Source: Adiantum capillus-veneris (Eukaryota; Streptophyta; Polypodiopsida; Polypodiales; Pteridaceae). Taken from it: a stretch of 64,000 nt of DNA. Below are positions 50,200 through 61,400 of the stretch, piece after piece. A program made the position numbers and the translations under genes. Under the pieces are notes generated by a model that saw nothing but the letters and a program-made list of their open reading frames with translations, was not told the origin of the DNA and ran no database searches. The first letter of the stretch is position 1, and each line of letters starts with the position of its first letter. The stretch spans positions 55,651,253-55,715,252 of the forward strand of contig CM043959.1 of assembly GCA_014529385.2 (NCBI GenBank), written 5' to 3'.

Positions 50200-50520
50200 T
50201 GTTGAGATGTCAAGCTCTACATCTTGAGTTGGCATCCACTACGGGTCTTGGCCGCTTACGACATTTACTCACTGGCGCGTTAGGTGACCGACACGGAGGA
50301 TCTTTGCCAGTGATTCTACAGCTGGACTACACTTATAGTGCCAGCCTAGTACGCTTCTAGCGAGTTCACACTTAGTGACCGCATGTACATATGTGCTACT
50401 TTTCAGTTTTAGCACTTAGTCATTTTGTACTCTCTTTTCTGTGAGAAGAAGAAGAAGCTTTCCATCTCTGTGTGCTTTGTGCTTGTCTTGTGTAGCTCTC
50501 TTGCATCCTCTTTCTTTACA
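50200..50520 (+). repeat. Element G 3' LTR
   Basis: 321 bp, TGTTGAGATGTCAAG...TTTCTTTACA. Confidence 0.95.
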
Positions 50521-50796
50521 ATATTGATACTTGATGAACAATAGCTTCATTGTGGCTGAAGGGTTTGATGGTCCTGCTGCCATGTTTTCTCTTTCGTTTA
50601 AGTTCAAGTATCCTAAGTGTTCAGTGAAAATCTCGTAAGATCTCTCTGAAGAAGTATTGGAAATACTTCCTTCAAAGATCGGCTCTAATGGTCGCACTAC
50701 ACTTTGGTTTACACTCTCCTCGGTTGATATAACACTCGCTTGTTCTCTTTGTCTTGGTTGGTTATTCTGGAGATATCTACCGGATCTCAAATTCAT
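50521..50796 (-). pseudogene. Element F gag, N-terminal part
   Basis: ATG at 50796 gives MNLRSGRYLQNNQPRQREQA, then EIFTEHLGYLNLNERENMAA, up to ATMKLLFIKYQY where element G inserted. It continues at 44771. The basic start and the order fit the N-terminus of a Ty3/gypsy gag polyprotein. I recognise no defined domain in this piece. Confidence 0.6.
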
Positions 50797-50879
50797 CAAT
50801 CCCCCTAGAGGAATCTAACTTTTTAGTCTCGGTAGTTTGTTTATCCCAAGTTTCTGTGATCAAAAGTGATCCAAGCTGA

Positions 50880-52490
50880 ATGATACTTGGTCAAATGGTT
50901 TGTTTTGTCAGTTGGAAGACTTCTGTTACCTCAAGTGAAATTTTTGTATCAGATTTTCTCAAAAAGACATTATACGCGTATGATGTCTTTTTTCATAGAT
51001 TTTGGATATTTTTGCTTTGCTCGCTCCCAGTAGCACCCTTATACTCTGTCCACTCACAAAATTCAATTTGAACTCTGTTTGTGCAAGTTATGGCGAGATT
51101 AGGCTTTTCTTGACAATTTCCCGATTGTTGACTCACTTCAGGTCAAATGTGATCCAAATGACATGAAACTTGAAATACAAGCTCTAGACAACTAGTACAA
51201 AGGATCTGTGTTAGCAAAATATCAAAATATGCCCAAAATTAGGTTAGAGACATCATATGCATATGATGTCTGTTTGCTCAATATTGGTCAAGATTCAATA
51301 TTTAAGCTTTTCACAGTGTTTGTAACAATGTTGTCAAGTCAAATTTGAAAAATCACTTCAGCAAGTGCCAAAAGACATTATATGCGTATGATGTCTTTTT
51401 TTTACAGATTTTGGATATTTTTGCTTTGCTCACTCCCAGTAGCACCCTTATACTCTGTCCACTCACAAAATTCAATTTGAACTCTGTTTGTGCAAGTTAT
51501 GGCCAGATTAGGCTTTTCTTGGCAATTTTCCGATTTTTGACTTACTTTGGGTCAAATGTGATCCAAATGACATGAAACTTGAAATACAAGCTCTAGACAA
51601 CTAGTACAAAAGATCCGTGTTAGCAAAATATCAAAATATCCCAGAATTATGTTAGAGACATCATATGCGTATGATGTCTTTTTTATCTATTTTGGTCAAG
51701 ATTCAATATTTAAGCTTTTCACAATGTTTGTAACAATGTTGTCAAGTCAAATTTGAAAAATCACTTCAGCAAGTGCCAAAAGACATTATATGCGTATGAT
51801 GTCTTTTGTCCCAGATTTTGCCAGTTTTCAATTTTAAGCTCTCTCAAGTGTTTATCTTTCAGTTTCAAGTGTTTTATCAAGTCTGAATGCAAAAATAAGC
51901 TAGATTAGGCTTTTCTTGGCAATTTCCCGATTTTTGACTTACTTGAGGTCTTATCCAAATGACATGAAACTTGAAATACAAGCTCTAGACAACTAGTACA
52001 AAGGATCTGTGTTAGCAAAATATCAAAATATGCCCAGGATTAGGTTCGAGACATCATATGCGTATGATGTCTTTTTGCGCAATTTTGGTCAAGATTCAAT
52101 ATTTAAGCTTTTCACAGTGTTTGTAACAATGTTGTCAAGTCAAATTTGAAAAATCACTTCAGCAAGTGCCAAAAGACATTATATGCATATGATGTCTTTT
52201 GTCCCAGATTTTGCCAGTTTTCAATTTTAAGCTTCTCCAAGTGTTTATCTTTGGGTTTCAAGTGTTTTCATCAAGTCTGAATGCAAAAATGAGCTCTGAA
52301 TCAATTTTCTTATTCTTTGCGTTTTTTGCACTCTGACTTGGTATTTTGAGTTTCTAGAAGTGTTAAAGCCCTTGTTTTATGTTGATCTTAGGGTAAAACC
52401 CCCCTTCTGAACACTCTGGTAATGTTAAATTTTCTGTTTTGGTCTCTGTTTAGCCCCTAATACATCATACGTGTATGATGTCTAAAGTTG
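50880..52490 (-). repeat. Tandem array (about 408-bp unit) with eight palindromes in the F leader
   Basis: Type I palindromes (aaagacattatatgcg-type, 28 bp) are at 50963, 51371, 51779 and 52172. Type II (agacatcatatg + complement, 24 bp) are at 51248, 51656, 52049 and 52460. Steps are 408, 408 and 393 for type I and 408, 393 and 411 for type II. The copy at 51248-51271 is a perfect inverted repeat. Sequence between the palindromes also repeats (for example acttgaaatacaagctctag). The array lies between F's primer site and gag. Confidence 0.9.
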
Positions 52491-52995
52491 CAGAATTCCA
52501 GTTTTTCAACACAAAACTCTTCCAAGAGCTCTCCTAAGTGCTCAGCAACACTCAGTCTCACAGAAAATTTCTCTGAACTTTGTTTATGCAAGTTTCACTA
52601 CCAAATTAACGGTTTAGTGATCTAACATGCAAACAAACACATCAAGCAAATAAATCATTGATTAATAGCTCTCGACCAAGATCAAATCAAGTCCTACCTA
52701 CGCTACTTCTAATCATAAAATGGATTTTTTCAATTGTGAGTATAAGGAGATTCACTACCACACACGGACTAGTAAATGCCTCAATCTCAACAACCACTCA
52801 ACACCAACAAAAATCAATCTAATCTAAACTAAAAAACTGTCAAACACGAAAGACCCAGGAATACCACAAGTTTCCTGGTACGTCTCAAAGATCCTCGGCG
52901 TCCACCACTCCTAGACCTTTCTAACTAAAATATATAAAGTAACAAAACAAATCACCTCGTAGGATTAGTCTAAGGTCACCTAGTTAGGGCTCTCA
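52491..52995 (-). other. Element F leader next to the primer site, no gene
   Basis: Non-coding. No feature other than the adjacent primer site. Confidence 0.6.
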
Positions 52996-53013
52996 TCCCT
53001 GGCAACGGCACCA
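52996..53013 (-). other. Primer binding site of element F (tRNA-Asp type)
   Basis: Minus strand TGGTGCCGTTGCCAGGGA, two bases after the LTR end. It is nearly identical to the Asp-tRNA primer site typical of Athila-type elements, and it fixes F's orientation. Confidence 0.85.
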
Positions 53014-53367
53014 AATGTTGTGGCGGTTACGCCGCTAGCGGTGGCTATGATAGCGAGAACTCAACCGGCAAACAAGAATGTTAGACGAGGATGGAGCTTG
53101 ACCCGCAGGTGCATGGAAACAAATAGGTGGGTGTCAAATCACCTACTCGACCTTCTAATGACAATCACTACCAAGGAAATCAAATCTAAGTTCTCAAATA
53201 CGCAAGTGACTGAAATCCGTACTACGAACAAATGCTAACCGAAACATGATCTAGAGTCATCAAATCAGCCTCAAACTCAAAAGGGGGTCTCTACACTAGG
53301 TAAGGACAATACCCTATGAATCTACAATACAATCTCAACCTGTAACCACTCCGTGCGGTAAACGCGT

Positions 53368-54511
53368 TGTCAGGAGTTTTTTGGAGCAAGGGATTGCGCA
53401 TATGCATATACACATGCATGGTGCATTGAATAAAGGATTGCCCATTTTCCAGAGCCAGGTGGTTACGTGGGGCCCACATGTGTACAGGTAGGACAGCATG
53501 TACATAGTGCATCGATTTTCACTATCACCAGTACCAGTGTGTTTTTTTTACAATAAGGAGGAGTTGGTAGCACGTAAAAACTCTCGAGGAAGCTATCCGC
53601 GGGCCGACGACATGAGGTAAGCAGGTGTGTCAGATGGCATCTAGTGGCGTCAGGAGGGCGAACGGGGTCAGTACTTGCACGCGGATAAGTACAGACACAA
53701 CGTGGATGTTTTCTTGTGATCATTATGCAGAAATTTCATCATGAGGACCATATTTTGGGGCCACTTCACGTGGTGGCGGGATGCATTATTGGAAAAATTT
53801 GAGTGCCAGGTGTGCGCATGGATGCAGCAAGGTGACAACTATGCACTGCGAGGTCAGTTTTTGGCTTGTTCGGGGTCCGTTTGAGGTCATCTAAAAGGCC
53901 AAGGGTGCCCAAGTAATAAAGCTAAGTGTGGGAACTGAAAAAACTGAGAGAAGACCAGAAAAAATGTGGATAAGAGAGGAGGAACAGCCGCAGGTGTGTT
54001 TTTGGGATTTTTGGAGCCTGTTTTGGCCATAAACTGCTCATCCGATGTTGGATTTGAGCACTTTGACATTGTAGATTGGGGTTTTGGGCCGTTCCGGATG
54101 CGATGGCGCTGTCCATTTTTCCAAAATCCTCACTCTTTTTTTGCTGTTTTGGCTGTGTAAGTTTCTCCTATGAGTGAAGCTTCTGCTCCAATTTTTGATT
54201 GTATCTGCTATCTTTTACCCATATTGTGTGAGCTATTTGCCCCATTGGTGTTGGCCCAAGCTCATTTGTATCTAAACATCAGAAATTCTCCTCTTTTCAG
54301 CTGAATTTTTGGGTGTGTGTGTGTATGTGTGTGTCTTTGTGTGGAGTGGGCAAGTGGATAGTCTCTCTCCTCTCACTCCATAGGTGTGTTTCCTGTCTCG
54401 GCCAGGTGGTTATGTAAGCCGAGTGGTGTCCCATAGTGTGTGTGTGTATCTTCCCAAGAGTGTGTGTCGGGTCGTTATAGAGGCGCTCTGTGTTTTTCCA
54501 TCCCGCTCACA
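53368..54511 (+). repeat. Element E 5' LTR
   Basis: TGTCAGGAGTTTTTTGG...CCCGCTCACA, homologous to 57102-58244. Short frames inside are repeated in both LTRs and are not genes. Confidence 0.9.
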
Positions 54512-55557
54512 TTCTTTTGGAGCCCCCACGGAGGATCTTCTTCGAGTACCTTCTGCTTCGAGCTTCAAGCTTCGATATTCGGGGCTACAGGTTACAGGTT
54601 ACAGGGACATGTACAGGAACAGGTGATTCACACAGGTACAGGTAGCTGGAGTACAGTGATATACTAGCAGTGATGTCACTTGCAGTTGTTGTGGGTATGC
54701 ATCATTTGGCGCCTGTTTGAGCGCATTGTCTGTTGGATTGTACGTTACTTGTGAAAACTGCCATGGTACGCCTTTGTGGAGCCATATATGGTTTTATTTG
54801 GCAGTCCCAGCCATTTCTGAGACTTGGTCTGGAAGATAGTCATTTCTGAGACTTGACTATACGCGATTTGCATTAACCTTCGTGTGAGGGTCGATAGCGT
54901 GAGGTTTTATTGAGTTGGCGGATTCTCAAATGTGGAGATCCTTTCGGTGATACAGGTAGCTGGAGCACCCTTTTCGTGACCTCGCCATAGGCTATGTACT
55001 AGTGAGTCCTATTTGATGCTCGGGTTCTATTGTTGAGAGTTTATGCATACACATACAGTCTATATTTCTGGTTCTTACTGCTCTACTTCTGGGGAAACTC
55101 TGTCGAAATTTTCCCAAGTTATGATGGCTGGTTTTTTGGTCTTTTGAGCCATTTATGCTGTTATGCTGCTGAAATTTTGGCAAAATCAGAGGATAAGACA
55201 GGTGTGCTTTCTTGGGAGCTGCATGGTTGACTTTAATGGATGATCAAAATGGACCTCAGTTCACTCCTTTTCATTTAACTCAAAGAATCTAGATTAATGT
55301 TCATGTGTCTAGGAATATTTTTTTCCAGCAGCGCATAGTCTTTATGTTCGGGCCAAGAAGATTAAGAGAGATCCTGGAATGTCCTTTGCCTGTTGTAATT
55401 CCGATGATCAACTATGAAGACTCATTTGATGTGCATGTGTTTGTCCTTATCTAAAGTTGAGCTCCATTGAAGTTTTTGGGAATTGAGTTAATTAAAAGTT
55501 TTGGGTTCTTGCACGTGTGTTCGAAGGGGTTCTCAAAGCATTGTAACTTGGGTAGCC
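54512..55557 (+). other. Element E leader
   Basis: About 1 kb non-coding. A possible primer site TGGAGCCCCCACGG begins at 54518, six bases after the LTR; the matching tRNA was not identified. Confidence 0.5.
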
Positions 55558-57000
55558 ATGGCTTTCTCTTATCTGGAATTCCATGGAAGAAGTGGTGAAG
55601 ATGCGGAAGACTTTCTGGAGCAAGTCGAGGTGGCATGCACAAGCAACAATATGTGTGATGAGGACAAGATTTTGAGGCTATTTGGATTGCTTTTGAAAGA
55701 TGAGGCCCGTGTTTGGTTCATGGATTTGGAAGCTAAAGAAGCAATGGCTTCTTCTTATGGTTTGAGTCTTGACAAGTTTATAGAAGCTTTTTTAGAGCGT
55801 TTCCACGTTTTTGAAGATGCAAATGCAGTATGGAATGAGCTCAATGCTCTTAAGCAAGGTTCTTGTCAAGGTGTTGATGCCTATGTACAAGGTTTTACAG
55901 ATTTATGGACTCGTTGGTGTGTTGCTCTTAAGGATGAGACCCCCCCTTGTTCATTCAAGAAAAGTTTTTTTGTTGATGGTTTGTCACCTTGGTTGCGTTT
56001 TGAGGTTGAGTTGAAGAGGCCCGAGTCTTTTGAAGATGCAGTATGCATTGCAAAGCACAAGGAATGGAAGTTTAAGCGTCTTGAGGAACATGGTATCAGT
56101 ACAGGTATGCATGTGCAAGATGGATTTGACATGGAAGATGAAGTTAAGCCTAAGCAGGTGAAAAGTAGCCTATCCTATGATGCTTCTCGTTTCTTCCCAA
56201 GGTCTATTGTGAAGTGTAAAGAGGTCTTGCAGGTTGACAGGTTTATGGAAGAGCCTAAAGAGGTGAGTAATGCTTTGGATACAGGATTGAAAAGTCTTGA
56301 AGAGGATGCATTGGCTACTTGTGTACCTTGTGATTCTGGGTGTGAGTGTGAGGTTGAGGTTATTGATGATGAGCATGTATCTTTGGATACTAGTTCCTTG
56401 GAAATTAGGGAAGAGGGCAAGGTTGAGAGCCATTTTGTGGATTTGTTGGATGTGGAACCTGTGTTGAAGCCATATTTTGATGTATGTGCAATGATTGAAC
56501 CGATTTGTGAGCATGATTGTGGTTTAGAGCAGGGATCTGTATTCTTGGAGACTGATGAACCCATGCTAGAAGCTATGGATAGTGGTGTTAGCCATGATTA
56601 TGATGTGGATAAAGTGATGTGTGATGATGAGTATGCTTATGATGATGAGAAGGGGTTTGGCATATATGAGTCCAATCTCAGCTATGTGGATGCCTATGCT
56701 AGGGATATGTGTGCTACGGGGATACTTTTGTGCTTTGGATATCAACAACTTTACCTTCACACAATGATTTTAGCTACTTGGGTGCATGATTTGCAGGTTG
56801 CTGCTATGGCTGGTGAAGCCAAGATGCCAGGTGATGAGTCACTTGAGTTGTCTCTATCGGTTGGGTTGAGTATGGCATTCAATATTTATGCTTTTGGAAC
56901 TCCAGACAAGGCGGATGTGTTAGTTGGATATGCCTATGGTGCATTTTGGTTGATTGTTGACAAATGTAGGTGTGGTGTTATGACGCTTCTTGTGAATTAG
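55558..57000 (+). CDS. Element E gag protein, 480 aa
   Basis: The open frame runs from ATG 55558 (MAFSYLEFHGRSGEDAEDFL) to TAG at 56998-57000. Upstream codons are also open, but this ATG opens the conserved gag start. The retrotransposon gag domain fills about residues 1-170 (LLLKDEARVWFMDLEAKEAM, FIEAFLERFHVFEDANAVWN, PCSFKKSFFVDGLSPWLRFE). It is followed by an acidic, Glu/Asp/Val-rich middle and a C-terminal part (SLELSLSVGLSMAFNIYAFG) of unknown role. No CCHC knuckle, protease or RT is present. The start matches element D's gag in pattern (MAFPNFFGRSGENAGDF). It would form the particle shell packaging the element RNA. The frame is intact, unlike every pol gene in the window. Confidence 0.85.
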   Translation: MAFSYLEFHGRSGEDAEDFLEQVEVACTSNNMCDEDKILRLFGLLLKDEARVWFMDLEAKEAMASSYGLSLDKFIEAFLERFHVFEDANAVWNELNALKQGSCQGVDAYVQGFTDLWTRWCVALKDETPPCSFKKSFFVDGLSPWLRFEVELKRPESFEDAVCIAKHKEWKFKRLEEHGISTGMHVQDGFDMEDEVKPKQVKSSLSYDASRFFPRSIVKCKEVLQVDRFMEEPKEVSNALDTGLKSLEEDALATCVPCDSGCECEVEVIDDEHVSLDTSSLEIREEGKVESHFVDLLDVEPVLKPYFDVCAMIEPICEHDCGLEQGSVFLETDEPMLEAMDSGVSHDYDVDKVMCDDEYAYDDEKGFGIYESNLSYVDAYARDMCATGILLCFGYQQLYLHTMILATWVHDLQVAAMAGEAKMPGDESLELSLSVGLSMAFNIYAFGTPDKADVLVGYAYGAFWLIVDKCRCGVMTLLVN

Positions 57001-57101
57001 GCGATATGCCTTTGGCCTTTTGATCCAGGTGGAATGAGCATCTACTAGTGTTGCTGCTGCTGAGCATGAATGCTCTAGCAGACTAAGGGGTGGGCAAATT
57101 A

Positions 57102-58244
57102 TGTCAAGAGTTTTTTGGAGCAAGGGATTGCGCATATGTATATACACATGCATGGTGCATTGAATAAAGGATTGCCCATTTTCCAGAGCCGGGTGGTTAC
57201 GTGGGGCCCACATGTGTACAGGTAGAACAGCATGTACATAGTGCAACGATTTTCACTATCACCAGTACCAATGTGTTTTTTTTACAATAAGGAGGATTTG
57301 GTAGCGCGTAAAAACTCTCGAGGAAGCTATTCGCAGGCCGACGACATGAGGTAAGCAGGTGCGTCAGATGGCATCTAGTGGCGTCAGGAGGGCGAACGGG
57401 GTCAGTACTTGCACGCGGATAAGTACAGACACAAGGTGGATGTTTTCTTGTGATCATTATGCAGAAAGGTCATCATGAGGACCATATTTTGGGGCCACTT
57501 CACATGGTGGCGGGATGCATTATTGGAAAAATTTGAGTGCCACGTGTGCGCATGGATGTAGCAGGGTGACAACTATGCACTACGAGGTCAGTTTTTGGCA
57601 TGTTCGGGGTCCGTTTGAGGTCATCCAAAAGGCCAAGGGTGTCCAAGTAATAAAGCTAAGTGTGGGAACTGAAACAACTGAGAGAAGACCAGAAAAAACG
57701 TGGAGAAGAGAGGAGGAACAGCCACAGGTGTGTTTTTGGGGTTTTTGGAGCCTGTTTTGGCCGTAAACTGCTCATCCGATGTTGGATTTGAGCACTTTGA
57801 CATTGTAGACTGGGGTTTTGGGCCATTTCGGACGCGATGGCGCTGTCCATTTTGCCAAATTCCGCACTCTTTTTTGCTGTTTTGGCTGTGTAAGTTTCTC
57901 CTATGAGCGAAGCTTCTGCTCCAATTTCTGATTGTATTTGGTATCTTTTACCCATATTGTGTGGGCTATTTGCCCCATTGGTGTTGGCCCAAGATCATTT
58001 GTATCTAAAAATCAGAAATTCTCCTCTTTTGAGCTGAATTTTTGGGTGTGTGTGTGTGTATGTGTGTGTCTCTGTGTGGAGTGGGCAAGTGGATAGTCTC
58101 TCTCCTCTCACTCCATCGGTGTGTTTCCTGTCTCGGCCAGGTGGTTATGTAAGCCGCGTGGTGCCCCATAGTGTGTGTGTATCTTCCCAAGAGTGTGTGT
58201 CGGGTCGTTATAGAGGCGCTCTGTGTATTTCCATCCCGCTCACA
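57102..58244 (+). repeat. Element E 3' LTR
   Basis: TGTCAAGAGTTTTTTGG...CCCGCTCACA. Confidence 0.9.
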
Positions 58245-58490
58245 GCGTATGAAGACAGGCCGAAAAATACAAGTGACCGAATCCTGACTCCGATGGTACT
58301 AATGTGTAGCTCTACTCACTGCGGTTCTATAGATATATGGCACACTCAATTCCGACACACAGGTAGGGAGAAAACTCACATAGAAGATCGTGAAATCTCA
58401 TCTCGCATAGAAGCCAAATGCGCGCACGCTTGGTATCGGTGCGTAGCTCTCACCGTTGCTAACACAATGGCGGTGTCGCTTCTCCAATGG

Positions 58491-61400
58491 CAGCTCCGTA
58501 GCTCGCGTAGCAAGAGGATAGACTCTCTCTCTCTCACTCTCTCTCAGACACAGTCACGGCACTCAAAAACTCACCTTGATTAATGATTCAAAATTGTCCC
58601 CTTAGGTTTACAAAAATTGGCTCTTATACCTCAACCTTGGAGGTGTGAAAACATCTCTAATCTAATTACATAAGCAGGTGAAACTACTTGGGGAATACAA
58701 GCTGGAAACTCAATTGAGTCCCACTAATTACCATGAATCGGCTCCATGAAGAAAATGAAATGTCGAAAAGACATTTATTACAATAAGTGTTTACAAAACA
58801 TGAGTGTGAGCAAAAATGTATAGGTGTGGTCCTCCGCTCAATAGCTCGGTTCGAGGTTCATGGGAGCTCGAACATCCTAGCCTGGCAATCAAGATGGCAC
58901 GATTATACAAGTATGTTATGAGGTACGAAATCAATTTCGATTCTATTTGTCAAATTTTTCAAGTACATGCTGAATAGTATGGCATGCAGCGGCTACGTTG
59001 ATGCCATATTTTACAAACAATAATCATCTCCTTGTGCACTATAAGCCCTCGTAATACAAGCGAGGCTTGTGACCGATACTCACATCAACGAGCAAAGCTG
59101 GGTTTAATAACCACATTTTGGCAAGACACCTTCATGTAAGCTTCCTACGATAAAGCAATTACAAGCACGACTTGTGGCTTGTCCGATATAAGTATTCGGC
59201 AAGGCCGATCAATCCTTTTAATTCACAAAGCCCCTAAAATTCCTTCTCTGTGCTTTGGAGTTCTAGATTTTCTTGAGCATGGCTTCTCAATAATTTTTTT
59301 GGATTCAATGCATTCAGCACCACATATGGAGCAGGACTCTATATGTGTCTACCATGATTCAAGAGCATGGATCTTTACTTTTGTATATACATTGGGTGCA
59401 CGATCACTCCATCACCCTTATAGCTTGCCACAATGCGGGCACCACCCGTACATAAAGCCCATTGATTTCAACAGCTATGCTATGACTTCCAATACCAAGG
59501 GCAGTGGTTACACAAATCGAGTTTGTTATTTAATGACTAGATGTTAACCGCTATCTAATTTTTATTGAGCAGTCGCATGATTCTCAATATGTTGCATGAT
59601 TTGGCACGGCCATTTTTCTATGCAATCTTGACAAGGTCGACTCTCTTTGACATTTGTGCGTCAATAGACGCATTCGTTTGCTATAAGCACTCAGGAGAGT
59701 TATGTCTCATCTTTCTGATGGACTTCTCGAAAACAAGGCTTCATGTTCAGCCATATTGCATAGCAGTTTTCAACGTTTGGAATATGCTATCTACATTCAA
59801 ACTTGGGAGTCTTTGCAACATGTCTACATGTTCTCTCAATAGAGATCGGACTACACCAAGCCACAAAGGCATGCAGGACATCCAAAAACTCTCCAGTTAT
59901 TTGCCTATATGGCTATGAGCCGGATTCGCGCGCACTACTAGCAACCTACCACAAGTGGGCGACAAGGTTAGTCAATTTCTAGTTACATTTGTTTTCGTCT
60001 ATGTTTTCCTTTTCAGTTTGGAAAGAATCTCTCTGCTGTGCAAAGCAAAGTGCTTGGGCAGACTCCCTTCAAAGCCACTGTACAAAGCAAAGTGCTTTGT
60101 CTGTCTTCATGTGAAGCACTACTTCTCCCTGGTGCAAAGGTACTTGGAATCACGAGCAAGGGCACACAAGCTTGCAAAAATTGGCAAATTAGGGCATCTC
60201 ACCTACAGAATCCCTACCAGTTTAGATCGTGCAAGGCACTAATGGTTTTGGCTCTAATGTTTGAGGCTACCACTCTTGCCAAGGGCATAAAAATCTGTAT
60301 GCACTGCATGCTAACAAGGTGGCATGAATTCCACCACTTCAGAGATTACGCTTCTACTATCACACCAGACACTCTGTCACACTGACAAACTAAGTTCTGC
60401 ATTGTGTAAATTTATGGTTGCCGTCAATGCACAATACCACTAAATGGAACCTAAATCTAGGACTTATTTTAAATGCAAAGTGCCATATTAAGTCATTTTT
60501 GCCAAGTCACGACCCCATACATGGTAAGTGGGTCAAGCTGTGGCTTGTGTTTGTTGTTTCCTCTCTTGATGAGAGAGTAATACATGCAAATTGCTACATG
60601 CTTATAGGATAAACTACAAGTCAGGCATTAGATGCAGCAGAGCACACAGATTGGGCACAATATATACAAATTCGTCAGTTAAAGAAACTTCCTCAACCCA
60701 GCATTCTCTATCTCTCTTATTTCTCTCCATGAATAATCAAAACTTTCTATGCAGTCTTTGATACATGTTTCGGAGTCAGCATGAGCCAAGGTACTCTAAC
60801 TCTCAGTTAGAAATTGGGCAAGACGCCCTCTACATTAGTTTTCATCATTTCGCAACACTAATTTCCATAAGGGCTACATGCCATACACACTGGCTAACAG
60901 TATGACCCAACGGTTGGCATTCCTTCGGGAATTGTTCTTAAGAACGAACAGATCTACCCAGGGAAGTACACATCGAAATTACTGGACAAGCGAGAGTTTT
61001 GTCATTACGAATGTCTAGGGTGTCATTTTTCCACTACATGTTTTCAGTGCCACTACATTTTTTCCACTACATGTTTTCAGTGCGGCACTCAAGTTGAGTT
61101 TTTTATACTCTTCAACTCACAGCAACTGATCTCTACAAGGAAGTATCGATGCAGCAATAATCAGTTGCGACAACATGGCTGTCCATAAGAGCTCGGCAGT
61201 TCACTTGTGTGGATTTCCTGCTCTCTCTATAGCACTACGACGTGTCTATGGACATACTGTTTTGGGGTAAGACCCGGCGGGGGTGATTGTTACCTCACCC
61301 CATAGGCATTAAGGATCACAGTTTGATCTGCATTGAGGATCACAGTTGATCTCTCCCAGTTATACTTTCACGGAAAGAATTTCGCAATCTACCACACGCG

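Larger units (their letters stand above)
44772..50520 (+). mobile_element. Element G: Ty1/copia retrotransposon
   Basis: 321-bp LTRs at both ends (5 differences by eye), primer site directly after the left LTR, polypurine tract gagggggag before the right LTR, and flanks ATACT (44767-44771) and ATATT (50521-50525) as a slightly decayed 5-bp TSD. It interrupts element F's ORF between KLLFIKYQ and YDNKQGAKI. The gag-pol order is Copia-type (integrase before RT). A LINE RT block is inserted at about 47800-48345. Several nonsense codons make it inactive. Confidence 0.95.
53368..58244 (+). mobile_element. Element E: gag-only LTR retrotransposon (TR-GAG type)
   Basis: LTRs of 1144 and 1143 bp, polypurine tract aaggggtgggcaaatta (57085-57101), one gag ORF and no pol. 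It lies in F's 5' LTR. The other F LTR (about 32684-32700) shows the empty site: gtaaacgcgtatgaag there becomes ...acgcgt|E|gcgtatgaag here, a 4-bp GCGT duplication. This makes the boundaries reliable. A non-autonomous element that keeps gag would depend on another element for RT and integrase. Confidence 0.9.
53016..58490 (-). repeat. Element F 5' LTR, split by element E
   Basis: Parts 53016-53367 and 58245-58490 align with 32339-32928. The first part differs at about 3% of positions, the second at about 9%. Beyond about 58490 similarity fades, so the outer end of F is unresolved. Confidence 0.75.

Noticed and set aside
50880-52490. CRISPR array
   Set aside because: Regular palindromic repeats, but the roughly 400-bp units with conserved spacers lie in a eukaryotic retrotransposon leader.
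59179-60612. Three or four host genes in the C interior
   Set aside because: Frames are short and overlap in several phases, without domains, coherent splice sites or conserved-looking composition.
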